Positions 36,840-49,600 of a DNA stretch of 64,000 nt are shown one piece after another. The position numbers and the translations under genes are program-made. How positions within the stretch are numbered: the stretch's first letter is position 1; every line of letters starts with the position of its first letter. The stretch comes from Xestospongia muta (Eukaryota > Porifera > Demospongiae > Haplosclerida > Petrosiidae). The stretch covers positions 2,606,501 through 2,670,500 of the forward strand of contig OY848929.1 in the NCBI GenBank assembly GCA_963693285.1. The letters run 5' to 3'. Under the pieces are notes generated by a model that saw only the letters and a program-made list of their open reading frames with translations, did not search any database and had not been told where the DNA came from.

Positions 36840-37395
36840 AGGTAATAAAGCAACATTGATTTGATCACGGCTAACTCTTTCTATGTCTTAGGAGGTACAA
36901 AATCCATCATAAATCGTCAGTTTGCAATAAAATATTTTTATTTCATTGTAATACAAGTAGTGATCTGAACAGGGCCTTTTTTCAAAGGTATATATCACTA
37001 TAAAAATTGATTTGTTGATTTAACCAATATATTGTTATACAGGTTGCATGTAGCAAACTTAGCATGATAAAAAGTAAAGATAACACTGTTTTGATTACTA
37101 ATTACTACTGTTTATGTAACTAGTACATTAGTAATCAAAACAGTACTATCTTCACTTCATACTAAGTTTGCTACATGCAACCTGTATAACAGTATATTGG
37201 TTAAATCAACAAATCAATTTTTATAGTGGATATTTAGAATTATTCATAATAAATAAAAATTCTAAAAAATTCATTTAATCTAGGTGAAGAAGACATTTCA
37301 AACAAACTCAAAGTAGTAATGACAGTATGATAGTAGCCACAATATCAAAGGCATGATGGTTATTTGCAACAGTTGTATGAGGCAAACTGTCCCAT
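36840..37395. repeat. Segment matching the outer arm of the 6.1-8.3 kb element
   Basis: Aligns with 6,040-6,390 (shared features: AACATTGATTTGATCA, CATCTCAAACAA/CATTTCAAACAA, ATAGTAGCCACAATATCAA) and is interrupted by a MITE at 36,996-37,228. It continues directly into the segment shared with 8,440-8,660. Confidence 0.75.
36996..37228. mobile_element. MITE with terminal inverted repeats
   Basis: 233 bp with ends CACTATAAAAATTGATTTGT and the inverse. It is nearly palindromic over its length and shares the internal GGTTGCATGTAGCAAACTTA string with the MITE at 42,196-42,438. The 6.2-kb homologue lacks it. Confidence 0.85.
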
Positions 37396-37409
37396 AAGTA
37401 TTATTTATG

Positions 37410-37640
37410 TATATATGTGTATAACCAAGCCAGAAAAAGCTAATTCAACTGGTAATGTACTGTAAGAATACCTGTTACTTGATTGTTAGAAGACAAATTT
37501 GATCTCCTTAAGAAACAGGAACAAAGGTTAGTGACGAAGAACGTAAGTCGATACCACTCAGAACAGGCCTCGTGATAGAAAAAGTACTGGCCCTACCAGA
37601 GATAGTCGTGTCCCCAGAGGAAACGACTAGTCGCAGGAAC
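37410..37640. repeat. Duplicated intergenic segment, partner at 8,440-8,660
   Basis: Same orientation, only scattered differences. Confidence 0.85.
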
Positions 37641-37680
37641 GAAGTCACTTAAATATCACAATACGAAATTCAGTGTTAAA

Positions 37681-37994
37681 CGAGCATGCGCAGTATAAAA
37701 GGGGGCTGGGTTGCCCACAAAATGACACACGCACGCAAAGCTGACAAATATTCTCTCCAATGATCTCTTTTGGAATGTGTTTTGTATGACATTACTCAAT
37801 ATAATTATAATGAACTTGTCAATTTGAAACTGCTTCCTTTGAATACAACTAACTTTAGAGTTGAGGTTTTCGAACAGAAAGCTCGTACCAATGATGAGTG
37901 TGTCTTTGTCAGTGACTACCAGTCCATAGGCGTATCTAGGGCTCACAACGTACCAGGGTTATTAATTATTCATAAAATTAATCGATATTATTAA
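37681..37994 (+). promoter_or_regulatory. Possible TATA-type promoter upstream of a short ORF
   Basis: A canonical-looking TATAAAAGG (37,694-37,702) in a GC-richer context precedes a 74-codon ORF (37,770-37,994, beginning MECVLYDITQYNYNELVNLK). I recognise neither a transcript nor a family; the ORF may be spurious. Confidence 0.2.
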
Positions 37995-37999
37995 TACTT

Positions 38000-40040
38000 A
38001 TTAATGTTTATTATTATAATTATTGCCATTACAAGTGGGTGCGGTTGGTTCAGCTAAATTGCAATTTTTTATGAGCAGATTGTTTTACCAGAGCAATGCC
38101 CGTGCCTGCCCGGGTCTAAATACGCCAGTGTACCAGTCTAATTATGTCTTGAAGTTTCTTCCAGGTGTTGAGAGCTAATTCATGGACACTTCACTTTGTC
38201 TATCAGTACAAAGTAAAATGACTGAGTTAACATGATGGCAAGCTCTTTAACTGAGAATGCTAAGCCCTCGAGTTATAAGTATCTACCTTCTTTCTAAAAA
38301 TATTCACTCTTGATACCCAAGTTATAAAACCTCATCAACCCATTACTTGGTGTCCTGCTAGAATGGATCTCTGATGTATGGACATGGCTTAGTAGACACC
38401 AAACTACTTTACCATCAGTTGTGGGACTACCATTAGTTCCACAACAACTAGTAAGTCTAATAATGCTGCCTTGAAAGTCATTGTTGAAGGCATCAGTTTT
38501 AATTGTTTTATTCTTCTTTTTCAAAAAAAGAGAGGTTTTAGATGTTAAGGCTGTCTTAACTCTCCCAGATTTACTAAGTAGTGGATTGTGTAGGCATTTA
38601 GCGTCTTCAGATTCTAGAAAGACAGGTTGGTAGTTAAATCCGCTCAAAGGAATTGGTGACTGTAGTAGTGATGCTCTGACATTACATCTATGCATATTTA
38701 TAGTTTAAAATGGATCAAAGTATGCATCATAAAGACTCATAGCAGTTATCCATGCAAAATTTCTTCTATTAATATTTTTCTTAACAGTCCCATATGTTCC
38801 TTTAGTTGAAAAAAAGTTTAAGTATGATCACTGTGTAATTGTAAAAACCTGATCAAAATCCCAAGTCATATCAAAGACAGCAATAAGCAAATTGTGTGAC
38901 AAACACACCACAGTCTATACCATTAGTTTGGAGAGACTGATTCTATGATCAAGCTGTCGTAATACATATCTCACTTTCATTATAAACTGTTCTATTAATA
39001 TACTTCCACTGATCCCAGTTAGGTACTGGTATGTTTCTTTTGATGCATCTTTGTTCCAAGAATAACTTGATTTGAATTTGAAAGAATGTTCTTGCAGTCA
39101 GGACTATAGTACTTTAATTTTGTCCAATAAGTTTACGCAGATACTTTGTATGAATCAAAATATTCTGCTTGTCTCTGGTAGAAGTCTATAACCTGTTTTA
39201 TGTAAATATTTGTTTACATACATTTTAATGTAATTTGTAACTGACTTGATTTTCTTGTTACCCTGATCAACATAATATTGAGCACCTTCTTAGATCATTA
39301 CTAACATGTATTTTCAATTCAAGCATATACTACTACTATGTGTAGTACTATTGTTGTAATTACATTTGTTACATGTTACTGTGATAAAAAGTATTAATAA
39401 ATTGTAACCTGTTTCCATCCAGTCATAAAAAATTTGTTCAACTACTTATTTTGCTCTGTAGTCAACAATAAACCTTTTAAAATGTGATCCAAGGCCTTAC
39501 CTTGCATTAAATAATTCAGTTAAATTGTTGACTAGTTGGATGTAATACTCATGAACATCGTGGTATCTATCAGGAACAAATGATTCATATGTATCTGTTT
39601 ACAATATTAAGCTCTGATGTTTATTGTACTTTTCTCTTTACTTGATACAGTTTAAACAAGAGATTCTGATGAAAATGTTGTTGTACCACTGCTATATCTG
39701 TACATGCTGTATAGGTCTAATAATACCTTCAGTATACATACTTCTTTGTGACAACATCATTTTTTAACTTTAGATTTAGAATATATATAAAATTTTATAA
39801 CAGTGAAAATGTCAACATATTAAGGTGACGGACATGAATGCAGTTGACTTTGACATGATCTCAATACTAACGTTTTTGCATAAAGTTCTGTTTTCAACGT
39901 GGATATATATAAGTAATAGAATGGAGGTAAAGCCAGTAGGTAATATATAAATTAGATTAAATTAGATTAGATTATCAATTAGTTAGATAGTGCAACAATA
40001 GTGAGACATTGTATCATACACATGCAGGGCTCACATCATC
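38000..40040. other. Intergenic between the two GDA genes; one unrecognised ORF
   Basis: Mostly AT-rich. A minus-strand 133-codon frame at 38,294-38,695 (starting MHRCNVRASLLQSPIPLSGF) is the only sizeable ORF. It has no motif that I recognise and could be an exon or chance. Confidence 0.35.
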
Positions 40041-40590
40041 AGATACTGAGACATGACATCACAATGAACTTCTATCAAGCTAACATGTTGAGATAATGTG
40101 AATCAAACTAGACCAAACTAGACTGTAGATCAGACACAGACAAAGATTTCTCAGTATATCAAACATGTACCTGTCCATGTTACAAATTCACAAAAAACAT
40201 ATGTCTGTCCACCTGTACAATGAATACCTCTACACTTGTATTTAACACAATCATCATAATCAATAAGGGAGATAAATACATGAGTTTGTTCTTAAAAATA
40301 ACCTCCCTATTGTTCAACAGTTAACTTTGACAAGCATTCTATTGAGACAATAAGTTAAAACAATCATCTAGCTAGTTTTATCGATGAGCTATTAACTAAG
40401 TGCTAATGCTTATGCTAAAGCTTACTGTGAAGTTGTGAAAGATTATTCTAAAAGATCTACTACTACACAAGCACTCAAACTCACCAAGATGGAAACATTT
40501 GACACTGGGCTCTTTCACTGAATAACTAAACTATATGGAAGTGCATGAAGGAAGTTTGTTGCCAACCATAACATTTTTCTAGTAGTCTTA
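40040..40590. repeat. Duplicated intergenic segment, partner at 10,450-11,025
   Basis: Same orientation as its partner. It ends about 150 bp before the 3' flank shared by the two GDA genes. Confidence 0.85.
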
Positions 40591-41011
40591 AGTGATGAAA
40601 CAAAATAGGTATCATTGTACATGAACAACTGATCAGAATTCAGAAATTTTCCTTAAAAGTTAAACCTCAAATCTATGATAAACACATCTGTCAAGGCTCC
40701 AGACCTTTTTATACATGTGTGTTCATTGTACAAACCAGTTACTGTATATTTTACATTCTATATTCTATAAATCATAGTCTGTTTAAGGCAACAAATTATA
40801 ACAATTATTTATAAAAATAATAAATTTCAATTAGTGTACACCTTTCTACTATATTTATAGAAGAGACTTGCTAATATAAACAATGTTAATAACATAATAC
40901 AGTCATGTATACAGCTTTAAAAATATCTTATTGTGTCAACCATGTATTTATAAAGTATATGACAATGGCTACTAAAATTATACATATATATAGATATATA
41001 TATATAAATCT

Positions 41012-44000
41012 TCAAAACAGTTTGTTGATTACTTCACGACCAGCAACAAACACTCGCACAATATTGCGATCATCACCTATAAATATAAATAAAATCATGA
41101 TATTATATAGGGTATGACCAGTTACATGTAGATAGCACCCTCCCATCAACAGCAGATGAGATGGCTTAATTGAAATATAAGACCAATATACCTAAAATCA
41201 ACTTACCAAGATATAAAAACTTGCTTAATATATCCTGTATGTAGTTGTGTTATTATTAGTATTATAACAGTTAGTATTAATACCTTAAAATCATCACCTG
41301 GAAAAATGTCAAAATTCTCTGAAGTCTCAGTATCAATTACTAGTGCATCAAACTGCTTGCCAACCTATGTATCAACTGTTAATTCACTGTAAAAAGTGAT
41401 CGGTTGATTTAAGCAATATATAATTACACTAGTTGCATATAACAAATTTATTTGGATCAAAAAGTAAACATAATACTGTTTTGATAACTAATTCATTACA
41501 TGCTTATACATTAGTAGTGTTATGTTTACTTTTTGTATATGCAACCTGTATAACCATGTGTTAGTTAAATCAATTAAACCAATCAATTTTTACAGTGTTA
41601 TTATCATGAACAATATTTAATACCTGAAAGTTTCCTATCTGATCATCTAAACATAAAACTACATAGATTTCAATGTAAGATATAACAGTGACTGAATTGT
41701 ACCTTGTGCACCACCTAGAGTTGCCATAAAAAAAGCTTCATCAAGAGTAATAGGTTTATATTGACTCTCTTTTAACAGTTGTTGTTGTTCTTTTGACAGT
41801 TGTTGTTGTTCTTTTGACAGTTGTTCTTCATTCTTGATATAAATACTTTTTGAAGCAAGTACAGCATTTCTTATAGCATCAAGAATAGATGTTGAATATC
41901 CTCCAGAAACATCTATGAAAGAAACAATCAACAACATTTAATTCCATATCAAATACCTGTTCCAAGTCCTATTTTCATTCCTCTTGACAACTTATCTCTG
42001 GCATCCATATGACCACTGCGAAGACTGCATTAATATAATTTACAATATGAACATAATAGTCATTCAATATACCAAAAGTTTGAAAGAGGACAATGTGCAA
42101 TACCAACTTTTCTTTCTTTTAGTAATTCAAGTTCTTCATCTGTCATATGAACACAATGAGCCATGTATGTCTAAATGAAATAACCCTTTAATTTACACTG
42201 TAAAAATTGATTTGTTGATTTAACCAAAATATTGTTATGCAGGTTGCATGTAGCAAACTTATTATGAAGTAAAAGTAAACATAACACTGTTTTGATTACT
42301 AATTACTACTGTTTTTGTAGCTAGTAGTTCATTACTAATAAAAACAGTGTTATACTTACTTTTATATCATACTAAATTTGCTACATGCAACCTGTATAAC
42401 AATATATTGGTTAAATCAACAAATCAATTTTTACAGTGTACTTGTGTTGTTACGCTAATTAAGTACCTTCTCAGTGAGCATTCCAACTTTATCAAAGATT
42501 TCAGTGCAGTTCTTATGATTAGGATGACAATCATTGAGAGTATAGTCAATTTCACTCAACTGCTCACATAAATGACTCTAATTATGTATAACGATAACAC
42601 TATTAACATGTTTAAAATATTACTTGAATGTGTAGATCATTCTCTGTAGCAATTTGTGCTAATTGTCTCATCAACGTTTCCGTACATGTTGGTGAAAAGC
42701 GAGGAGTAATAACTGACTTGATGAGAGGGTTCTGTAAATCAATTTACTATTAAGACTGATTGGGTGTCTTAACTAATGAAGTCACTAGTACTAGTGAAAT
42801 AAATATATATACCACTATATTATTAATAATGCTAGACTAGTCTACACTGTAAAAATGATTGGCTGATTAATCATTATTTGGTTATACAGGTTGCAATTGC
42901 AAGCATATTTTTGTCGAAAAAGTAATCATAACGTTGTTTTTCTTACTAAAGTACTACTGTTTATTAAGCTACAAAACAATCAATTTCATTGTATATTTGT
43001 AATGAAAATAGTATTATTATGTTCACATTTTGCATATGCAACCTGTATTAGTTAAATCACCAATCAATTTTTACAGTGTAACATTAGTAGTGATGTAATG
43101 GTATATATATTTCTTGTCACAACAATATATACCAAACTAAGCCATAGCTGTTAAGAAAATGAGCTAAGCCTAACTTTTATTTTTGCTTAAATGATGCCGA
43201 ACTTCAATCATATTTATAACCAAATATAAATGTGTATTATTTGTTCAAATTATTAGAATCCACAAAATTATATCACAAAATGCTTTACTTAATCAAGAAA
43301 TGTAACAAACCATGACAATTCTTGAATATTTCCTACTACTATGTATGACAGGAAAATTGTTGGAACAACATATAACTTGATAATGCTAGACTATAGTGAA
43401 CATACAATTAATTACTTAAACAAACAATTAGCTTTTATAAAATATTATTTAATTTATTATAACTCTATTTTCATTAATATGTATGTACCTTCATTTCCTT
43501 TACAAAATCAACAAATGCTATAGTATCTTGAATTGAGTCTTCTGTTGTCTCAATGTAACCAGGAGGAGAACGACAATCCATATTCACTTTGCCAACTAAA
43601 GCTCTTTGCCCATATTTAGCTTAATTAAATTGGAAGTATATAGCATTACATGAGTCCTATTATAGCTACACTTACAAATGACTTTACATAATTCTTTGGT
43701 AGATTTTAAGTGAATGGTAGCAAAGTAGCTAGCAGTAGTGGTACCATTACAGAGAGTACGTCTCTGAGTTTTATAAAATGATTAAAAATTAATCATATAT
43801 AGAAAGTATCACTGACCACAACTTGAGGATAAACCTCATGAGCTACTGCAGTGTCTGAGAATTTTGTCTCTGTGGGAAAAGTGTATGTCTCTAGCCAATC
43901 CAAAAGTTGTTTGTCATATCCAGTTCCAGTGAATCGATATTGTGGTGCATGAATGTGTGTGTCAACAAAACCAGGCATCAAGAACTGACTACAAGTTAAC

Positions 44001-44285
44001 AGATCTACATTAACAGATTATTTTATTGCAGTTATCCATACCTTGGCAGTAATGTTTGTACATCCCTATCATTAAAACCATAGCTCTTTTGTAACTGAAC
44101 CATATTTCTTCCATTATCAATGAAAATAATCTATTATACATATAAAACAAACATTTTGTATAAGTTAATTATACTAAACAAAGCAATACCTGTCCATTAT
44201 CTCCATAACCAATAACAGCATCACTGAGCACTTCAATATCGTTCGCTATTAGACTGTGCACTAACCTTCCTCGAAACACTTTCAT
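41012..44285 (-). CDS. GDA: Guanine deaminase, copy 2 (GDA-2)
   Basis: Same reaction and the same exon plan as copy 1, with exon 1 at 44,285-44,190 (MKVFRGRLVHSLIANDIEVL) and the stop at 41,012-41,014. Metal-binding motifs are all retained (THIHAPQY at about 43,950, MAHCVHMTDEEL at about 42,140, GGYSTSILDAI at about 41,880). Predicted about 455 aa because of a coding microsatellite: in the region 41,768-41,835 it reads NEEQLSKEQQQLSKEQQQLL, 13 residues longer than copy 1. Two MITEs (42,196-42,438 and 42,845-43,078) sit in introns where copy 1 is empty. Its 5' flank (44,330-44,560) is unlike that of copy 1. It lies 2.3 kb from the 3' end of XDH-B, on the same strand. Confidence 0.93.
41385..41597. 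mobile_element. MITE in a GDA-2 intron (shared with GDA-1)
   Basis: Ends CACTGTAAAAAGTGAT and AATCAATTTTTACAGTG. Partner of the truncated copy at 33,846-34,046. Confidence 0.8.
41768..41835 (-). repeat. Coding microsatellite (QLSKEQQ units) in GDA-2
   Basis: Tandem CTTTTGACAGTTGTTGTT-type units encode repeated LSKEQQQ. GDA-1 has a single unit here. Confidence 0.9.
42196..42438. mobile_element. MITE with TA target duplication, GDA-2 only
   Basis: 243 bp starting CACTGTAAAAATTGATTTGT and ending with its inverse, flanked by TA on both sides. The same intron of GDA-1 (34,584-34,592) has the uninterrupted AATTTACTTGTG. TA duplication and CACTG ends fit a Tc1/mariner-type MITE. Confidence 0.93.
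42845..43078. mobile_element. Second MITE of the same family, GDA-2 only
   Basis: 234 bp, ends CACTGTAAAAATGATTGG and CAATCAATTTTTACAGTG, TA on both sides. GDA-1 at about 35,035 reads straight through. Confidence 0.88.
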
Positions 44286-44329
44286 CCTTGAAGTTATCCA
44301 CGTCTACGATATCTTGAATTTAGTTTGTT

Positions 44330-44566
44330 CCCGAGCGCCTTAGCGAGAGGCAACTAATGTGAACGGTGCAGCCAAATTTCACTTTATATACTATTATTAT
44401 TATTTTACTATGGTTCGCTTAGGAATGCGATAATTACTTTATCGGAACCCGGGACAACAGGGTTTGCAAAAACACGTGATCAGTTATGTTCACCGTGAAG
44501 TGTTTGCTCGATGTTTAGCGATGCAATAAATTTGAAGAAAGGAAAAAGCAGACATATTTAAAACAA
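44330..44566. promoter_or_regulatory. GDA-2 5' flank (putative promoter region)
   Basis: A less AT-rich stretch immediately upstream of GDA-2 with CGAGCGCC, a CACGTG E-box (about 44,475) and no similarity to the upstream region of GDA-1. Inferred promoter from position only. Confidence 0.35.
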
Positions 44567-46623
44567 CTGTGTATAAGACGTCTAGAGAAATGTGAACTGA
44601 ATAAGATCGAAGACTAAGTTAGAAGCTATAGGTATACAGAAATTATGCTACAAATGCTAAATTTTATTTTGGAAAGACTAAAGAAACAGATTAAAGTTAC
44701 ATTGTCACTAAATCTAGCCTATTACTGCACAAGACAAACCCTGTGTATCCACATATCCCTAGTTATAATAATGGTCTCGTGCCTAGACTTCCATTCTCTT
44801 AATGTTGAAAGAGTATTAAGTGAGTGGGCGTCTGCTATTGGTATACAGATGATAAACATTATAACTAACATAGTAATGTAAAACAGAACAAACAAATAGA
44901 CAAGAACAAATTAATGAATTAAAATTATGGTAATAACATAATATTCATCAAATTATAACTGAAGATGTTTTGAGGAAGATATATGGACAATCTAAAAGCA
45001 AACAATAATGAAGTATACTTTAGTATATGTCATGTCATTCCAATTATCTTCTTTGTTTTGATAATGAATATCAACTTATAATAATAAATGTATTTAGCAC
45101 CTTCCTTTTATACCACACAAATTGACTTTGAAGAAACGATCTATTTTATTGGTATTAAGCAATTAAGAAATATACCAAAGAAAATTAGACATTCTATATT
45201 GTAAAATCCATACATATAAAAATAGTTAAGCTATCTCATAAAAGCAAAGTTACAACCTTAGGAAAAATTAATTTCAGAACTTGATTGGCAATTTGATAAA
45301 AATTCATGTGCTTTATGTTAGAAGAACTAACACGTTTAATTACACTACTTCAGAAAAGTACTACTTTACTTGAAAAACAAATTCTTTCTTAAGACCATAT
45401 AAATTGTTAATGCTCAAGACTACAACCATCATCACAGCTAAAAATTATTGGTTATTTTAAATATCTGCTAAACGTATACATTACAGATAGCATGTGATTC
45501 AGTTGTCACAGCTGCAATTTCAATGAACTCTATTTAATTAACATGTCATTTCAATATGGAACTCCTTACCACTGCATACACAGACCTGTACTACTCTCTC
45601 TTCATTTCTACTGCATTTATTATCATACAAAGTAAATTATAGTTTAATCTAATCTAGCCTGTTATAATGATATATTTATTTACTTGGTCCACTCTATTGT
45701 TAGCAATATTGCTACTTGTGTGTCCATGTTAATACAAACAGAAATTTGTGTAAATAATTATATGAAATGCTTAATAGTCATTCAAAAAAAGTGTCTTTGC
45801 TATGTAGTTGTTGTTCCATGTAATTGTACACTTATGTAGTTAATTGTATTCATAACTTCTCAAGTACCTAATTCTGTCTATACACTGAGCACTGAACTTA
45901 AAAGAGGGAGTTGCATACTTGACTCCTTAATTCCCTTTTATGAGCCTAATTTCACTAATGATAAAATATCATAGTATCCTAATTCAATGTTAAAGTATCA
46001 AAGTATCTATCAATGATTCAATAACTGATTCCTAAAACAATTACTTTATGAAAAAAGACAAACAAATCAATTCTAAACAATTCATAAAGGTAGAGGTGGA
46101 GTTAAAACATCTCAAAACACATCCTATAAAGAACTTTGTTTATCCTCATTGTTTTGATAATGAATAAATGTTTACAATAATAAATATAATTAACATTTTC
46201 TTGTCTACCACACAAGTTGTCTTTGAATATTGACAATAACAATCTATTTTATTCCAATAAAGCAATTAAGAATGTGACAAAGGAAAATTGAAATTCTGTA
46301 TAATAGTATGTCATATTTTTCATTGTAGCATTTCTTATTAAGAATAATTATACGATAGTCAAAACTTAATTTACCACAATTATATTATTCATACATTTGG
46401 TCAATTGTGACAACTGCTTATGTGTCATATTTTGTTTATAAAATCCTACATAAAAAAACTACACAACTATTTCATAAAAAGTTAAGCTACAACCTTAGGA
46501 AAGATTAATTTCAGCACTTAATTGGCAATAAATAAAAATTCACAAAATATAGCAACACATAATAGCTACATATGGTTCAAATTACACACAATAGTTTCTT
46601 TTAATACTAGTAGAAAAATAAAC
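44567..46623. repeat. XDH-B 3' flank, part of the XDH tandem unit
   Basis: Matches 55,028-57,128 over its length, beginning at GTGTATAAGACGTCTAGAGA. It contains two related AT-rich modules (marker strings GCTAATGCTCAGGACTAC-type and TACCACACAAGTTGTCTTTG) that also occur in 52,150-54,690. No gene; short ORFs only. Confidence 0.8.
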
Positions 46624-49600
46624 TTATGGAATAACATTCCACCGATCTTTAGTGTTTTTATATTTATCTTTCATTTTTTGCTGAGCCTGAAGATAATAAC
46701 AATGATTATTGTGACATATAGACTAAAATATCTTCTTACCATAACAGTGAACTGATCTTCACACGCTAAACGTATACGTTCAGCTGTTGCTGGAGTCTGA
46801 AGGTCAAACACTACACTATAACCTCTCTCTTTACGAGCTACTCTAATAGCATCTTTAATAGCAAACAGTACAGATGCAGATAAGAACAGTGGAGGTTCAC
46901 CAACTGCCTACATCATAGAGTACATAAAGACTAATACAAAAAGAGATGAATACCTTTGAGGAAAAGATTGCTCGTGGGTTAGGGGTGTGGTCCATAAGAG
47001 AAACATTAAGTTCAATAGGAATATCACTACATGAGGGTATTTTGTATGCTCCAGGTCCTTGTGTAGATAGTGTACCATCCTTTAGAAACACACACTCCTC
47101 CATTGTGAATAATCCCAAACCCTGCGTAAATGCTCCCTCAACTTGACCAATATCAATAGCTGGATTAAGACTGTCGCCTACATCCATTAACAGGTCACTA
47201 CGAAGTACCTTTATGTTGTGTATATAATAACTAGTGAAAGGAACTAAATTGATAATACCTTGAAATCACCAGTCAAAGTATCAATCTCTACTTCAGAACA
47301 TCCCACTCCATAACAGTAATAGTTATATGGACGACCTCGGCCAGTCTTCCAATCAAAGCCAATATCTTCTGTAGCATAGAAACCTTGAGCTGAGAGATTG
47401 ACACGATCTTCATAAGCAGATTTTACCTACATCAAATTAGTATATATATATATCAAGGAGTTAGATCAAATGTCTTAAATACTATACCCAATTGTCCCAA
47501 CCAGCATGAGGATCTTTGTCCTTGTAAGGTTTGAGACGAGTCATGATTTCATTGCAAGCTTTCTATAGAATAAATTGTCATAACAAATTGAATTAGTAAA
47601 AAATTTACTTTAACTGCCATTCCATAGAGGTCAGAAGATGAAGAGGCAGCTGTAGGACTAGCATTAGGAACTTTGTCAGTGGACGTATCATTTAAATGAA
47701 TTTTCTCAACAGGGATCTCCAGACAGTGAGAGCAAACTTGAATCATCTTAGTATGAAGACCCTATAGCAAGATACACTTATTAATATGTACATACATTAT
47801 AGTACAATCACATGTTGCTTGCTTAATGATATACCTGTCCCATTTCCATTCCTCCATGTGTCAGAAGAACAGAGCCATCTTTATAAACTAGTAACAATGC
47901 TCCACCTTGATTTAAGAATTTTAAACCAAATGCTACTCCATACATTGTTGGTATAATAGCCAACCCTCTCTTCTTCCATTCATGTTTTCTATCAGTATGT
48001 AACATAGTGAATAACATATTTTAGCTTGATATACTATCTACCTGTTAAACTCATCTATTGTTTCTCTTCTCTCATAATAATAACAATCTTGTATTAATCT
48101 TTTCCAGCATTGTTCAATATGACAGTCTTTAATACTCAAACCATACATTGTCTGTTGTCCTTCTTTCATCAAGTTTATCTCACGTACCTACATTACAGAC
48201 TTATTATAAAAGTATATTGGATGACATCATACCTTGACTGGATCCATGTTCAATGAATGTGCAATCCTGTCTATAACATCTTCCATAATAGCCATTCCTT
48301 GTGGTCCTCCAAATCCACGGAAAGCAGTATTTGAGGGAAGATTTGTCTGACAAACTCTACCTCTTACATGTACATTAGGTACATAATAAGCATTAGTGGA
48401 ATGTAATATAGCTCTTTCTAACACCTAGCAACTTAGTATTAATAACATAAATATATTGTATTGACCTACTGCAATAGACAGATCAGTTGAATGGCCTCCA
48501 TTAGAAAATAATTCTACTTCTAGTGCTGTGATTTTCCCAGCAGCTGTGTAGCCCACTTTATACTTACCAAGAAATGGATGTCTATGACCAGAATAAATCA
48601 TGTCCTCATTTCTGTCTAACATAATTCTCACAGGTCGACCCACTCTGTAATAATTCATATAATGAAGAACAATTTCTTTAAATAATTTACTTGTTAGCTG
48701 CTACTGCTATAGCTGTGGTCAAAGGTGAAAATCGAGTCTCTTTTCCTCCAAATCCTCCTCCTAAAAAATTAAACCAAATACTATGTCAATTTAGTATGTG
48801 ACAATACACTCACCAATCCTCTTTACTCGACATATTATTTTATTTCCTGATACTCCTAAAGCTTCAGCAGCCCATAACTGAGCTTCACTTACACATTGTG
48901 AAGATGCAATAATCTCCATTTCCCTATCTTCTCCTTTTGGTATTGCAATACAAACATTAGTCTCCAAATAAAAGTGTTCCTGTCCTCCAGTCCTCATACT
49001 ACCTTCACAAGTAAACTCAGCTGAGGCTAATGCTGACTGTACATCACCACAAGATACTTCAAGACATACTGGTTTTTTTTCAGGGAGGAATTGTCCCTTC
49101 TCGATTGCTTTCTAGTAGGGAAAGCATTTAAGATTAATAGCAATGTTCGTACATGTATTACAATACCTCTATAGTCAGTATAGCAGGAAGGTCAGTATAA
49201 TGAACTTTGACTTTTTTAGCTGCTTGTTGTGCTAATGGTTGAGTGTTAGCTAAGACAACACCTATAATCTGACCAACACTAGTTACAACACCATCTTGAA
49301 AGACATACTCGTCTTTCATTATTCCTGTTAAATTGGAGCCTGGTACATCTTGTGCACATACAAACCACTCTCCCTATATAGAATATTGAGTATTTTAAAC
49401 ATACAGTCAATAGTAGCTTTGATAATGATTTTATAATACACAATATACCTTCATCTCATCCAAACCACTTGTGTCTAATGTGAACTTTGCATGAGCACGT
49501 TCACTCAGTATTAATCCTGCATATAATTCATTCTCAAAATAAGGTAAATCATCAATATATTTTGCTTCTCCAGATGCTTGTTTGAGAGCTGATAAATGCA

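Noticed and set aside
46946..47146. Plus-strand ORFs over XDH exons (also at 57,451-57,651)
   Set aside because: They are antisense shadows of the conserved XDH exon 23.
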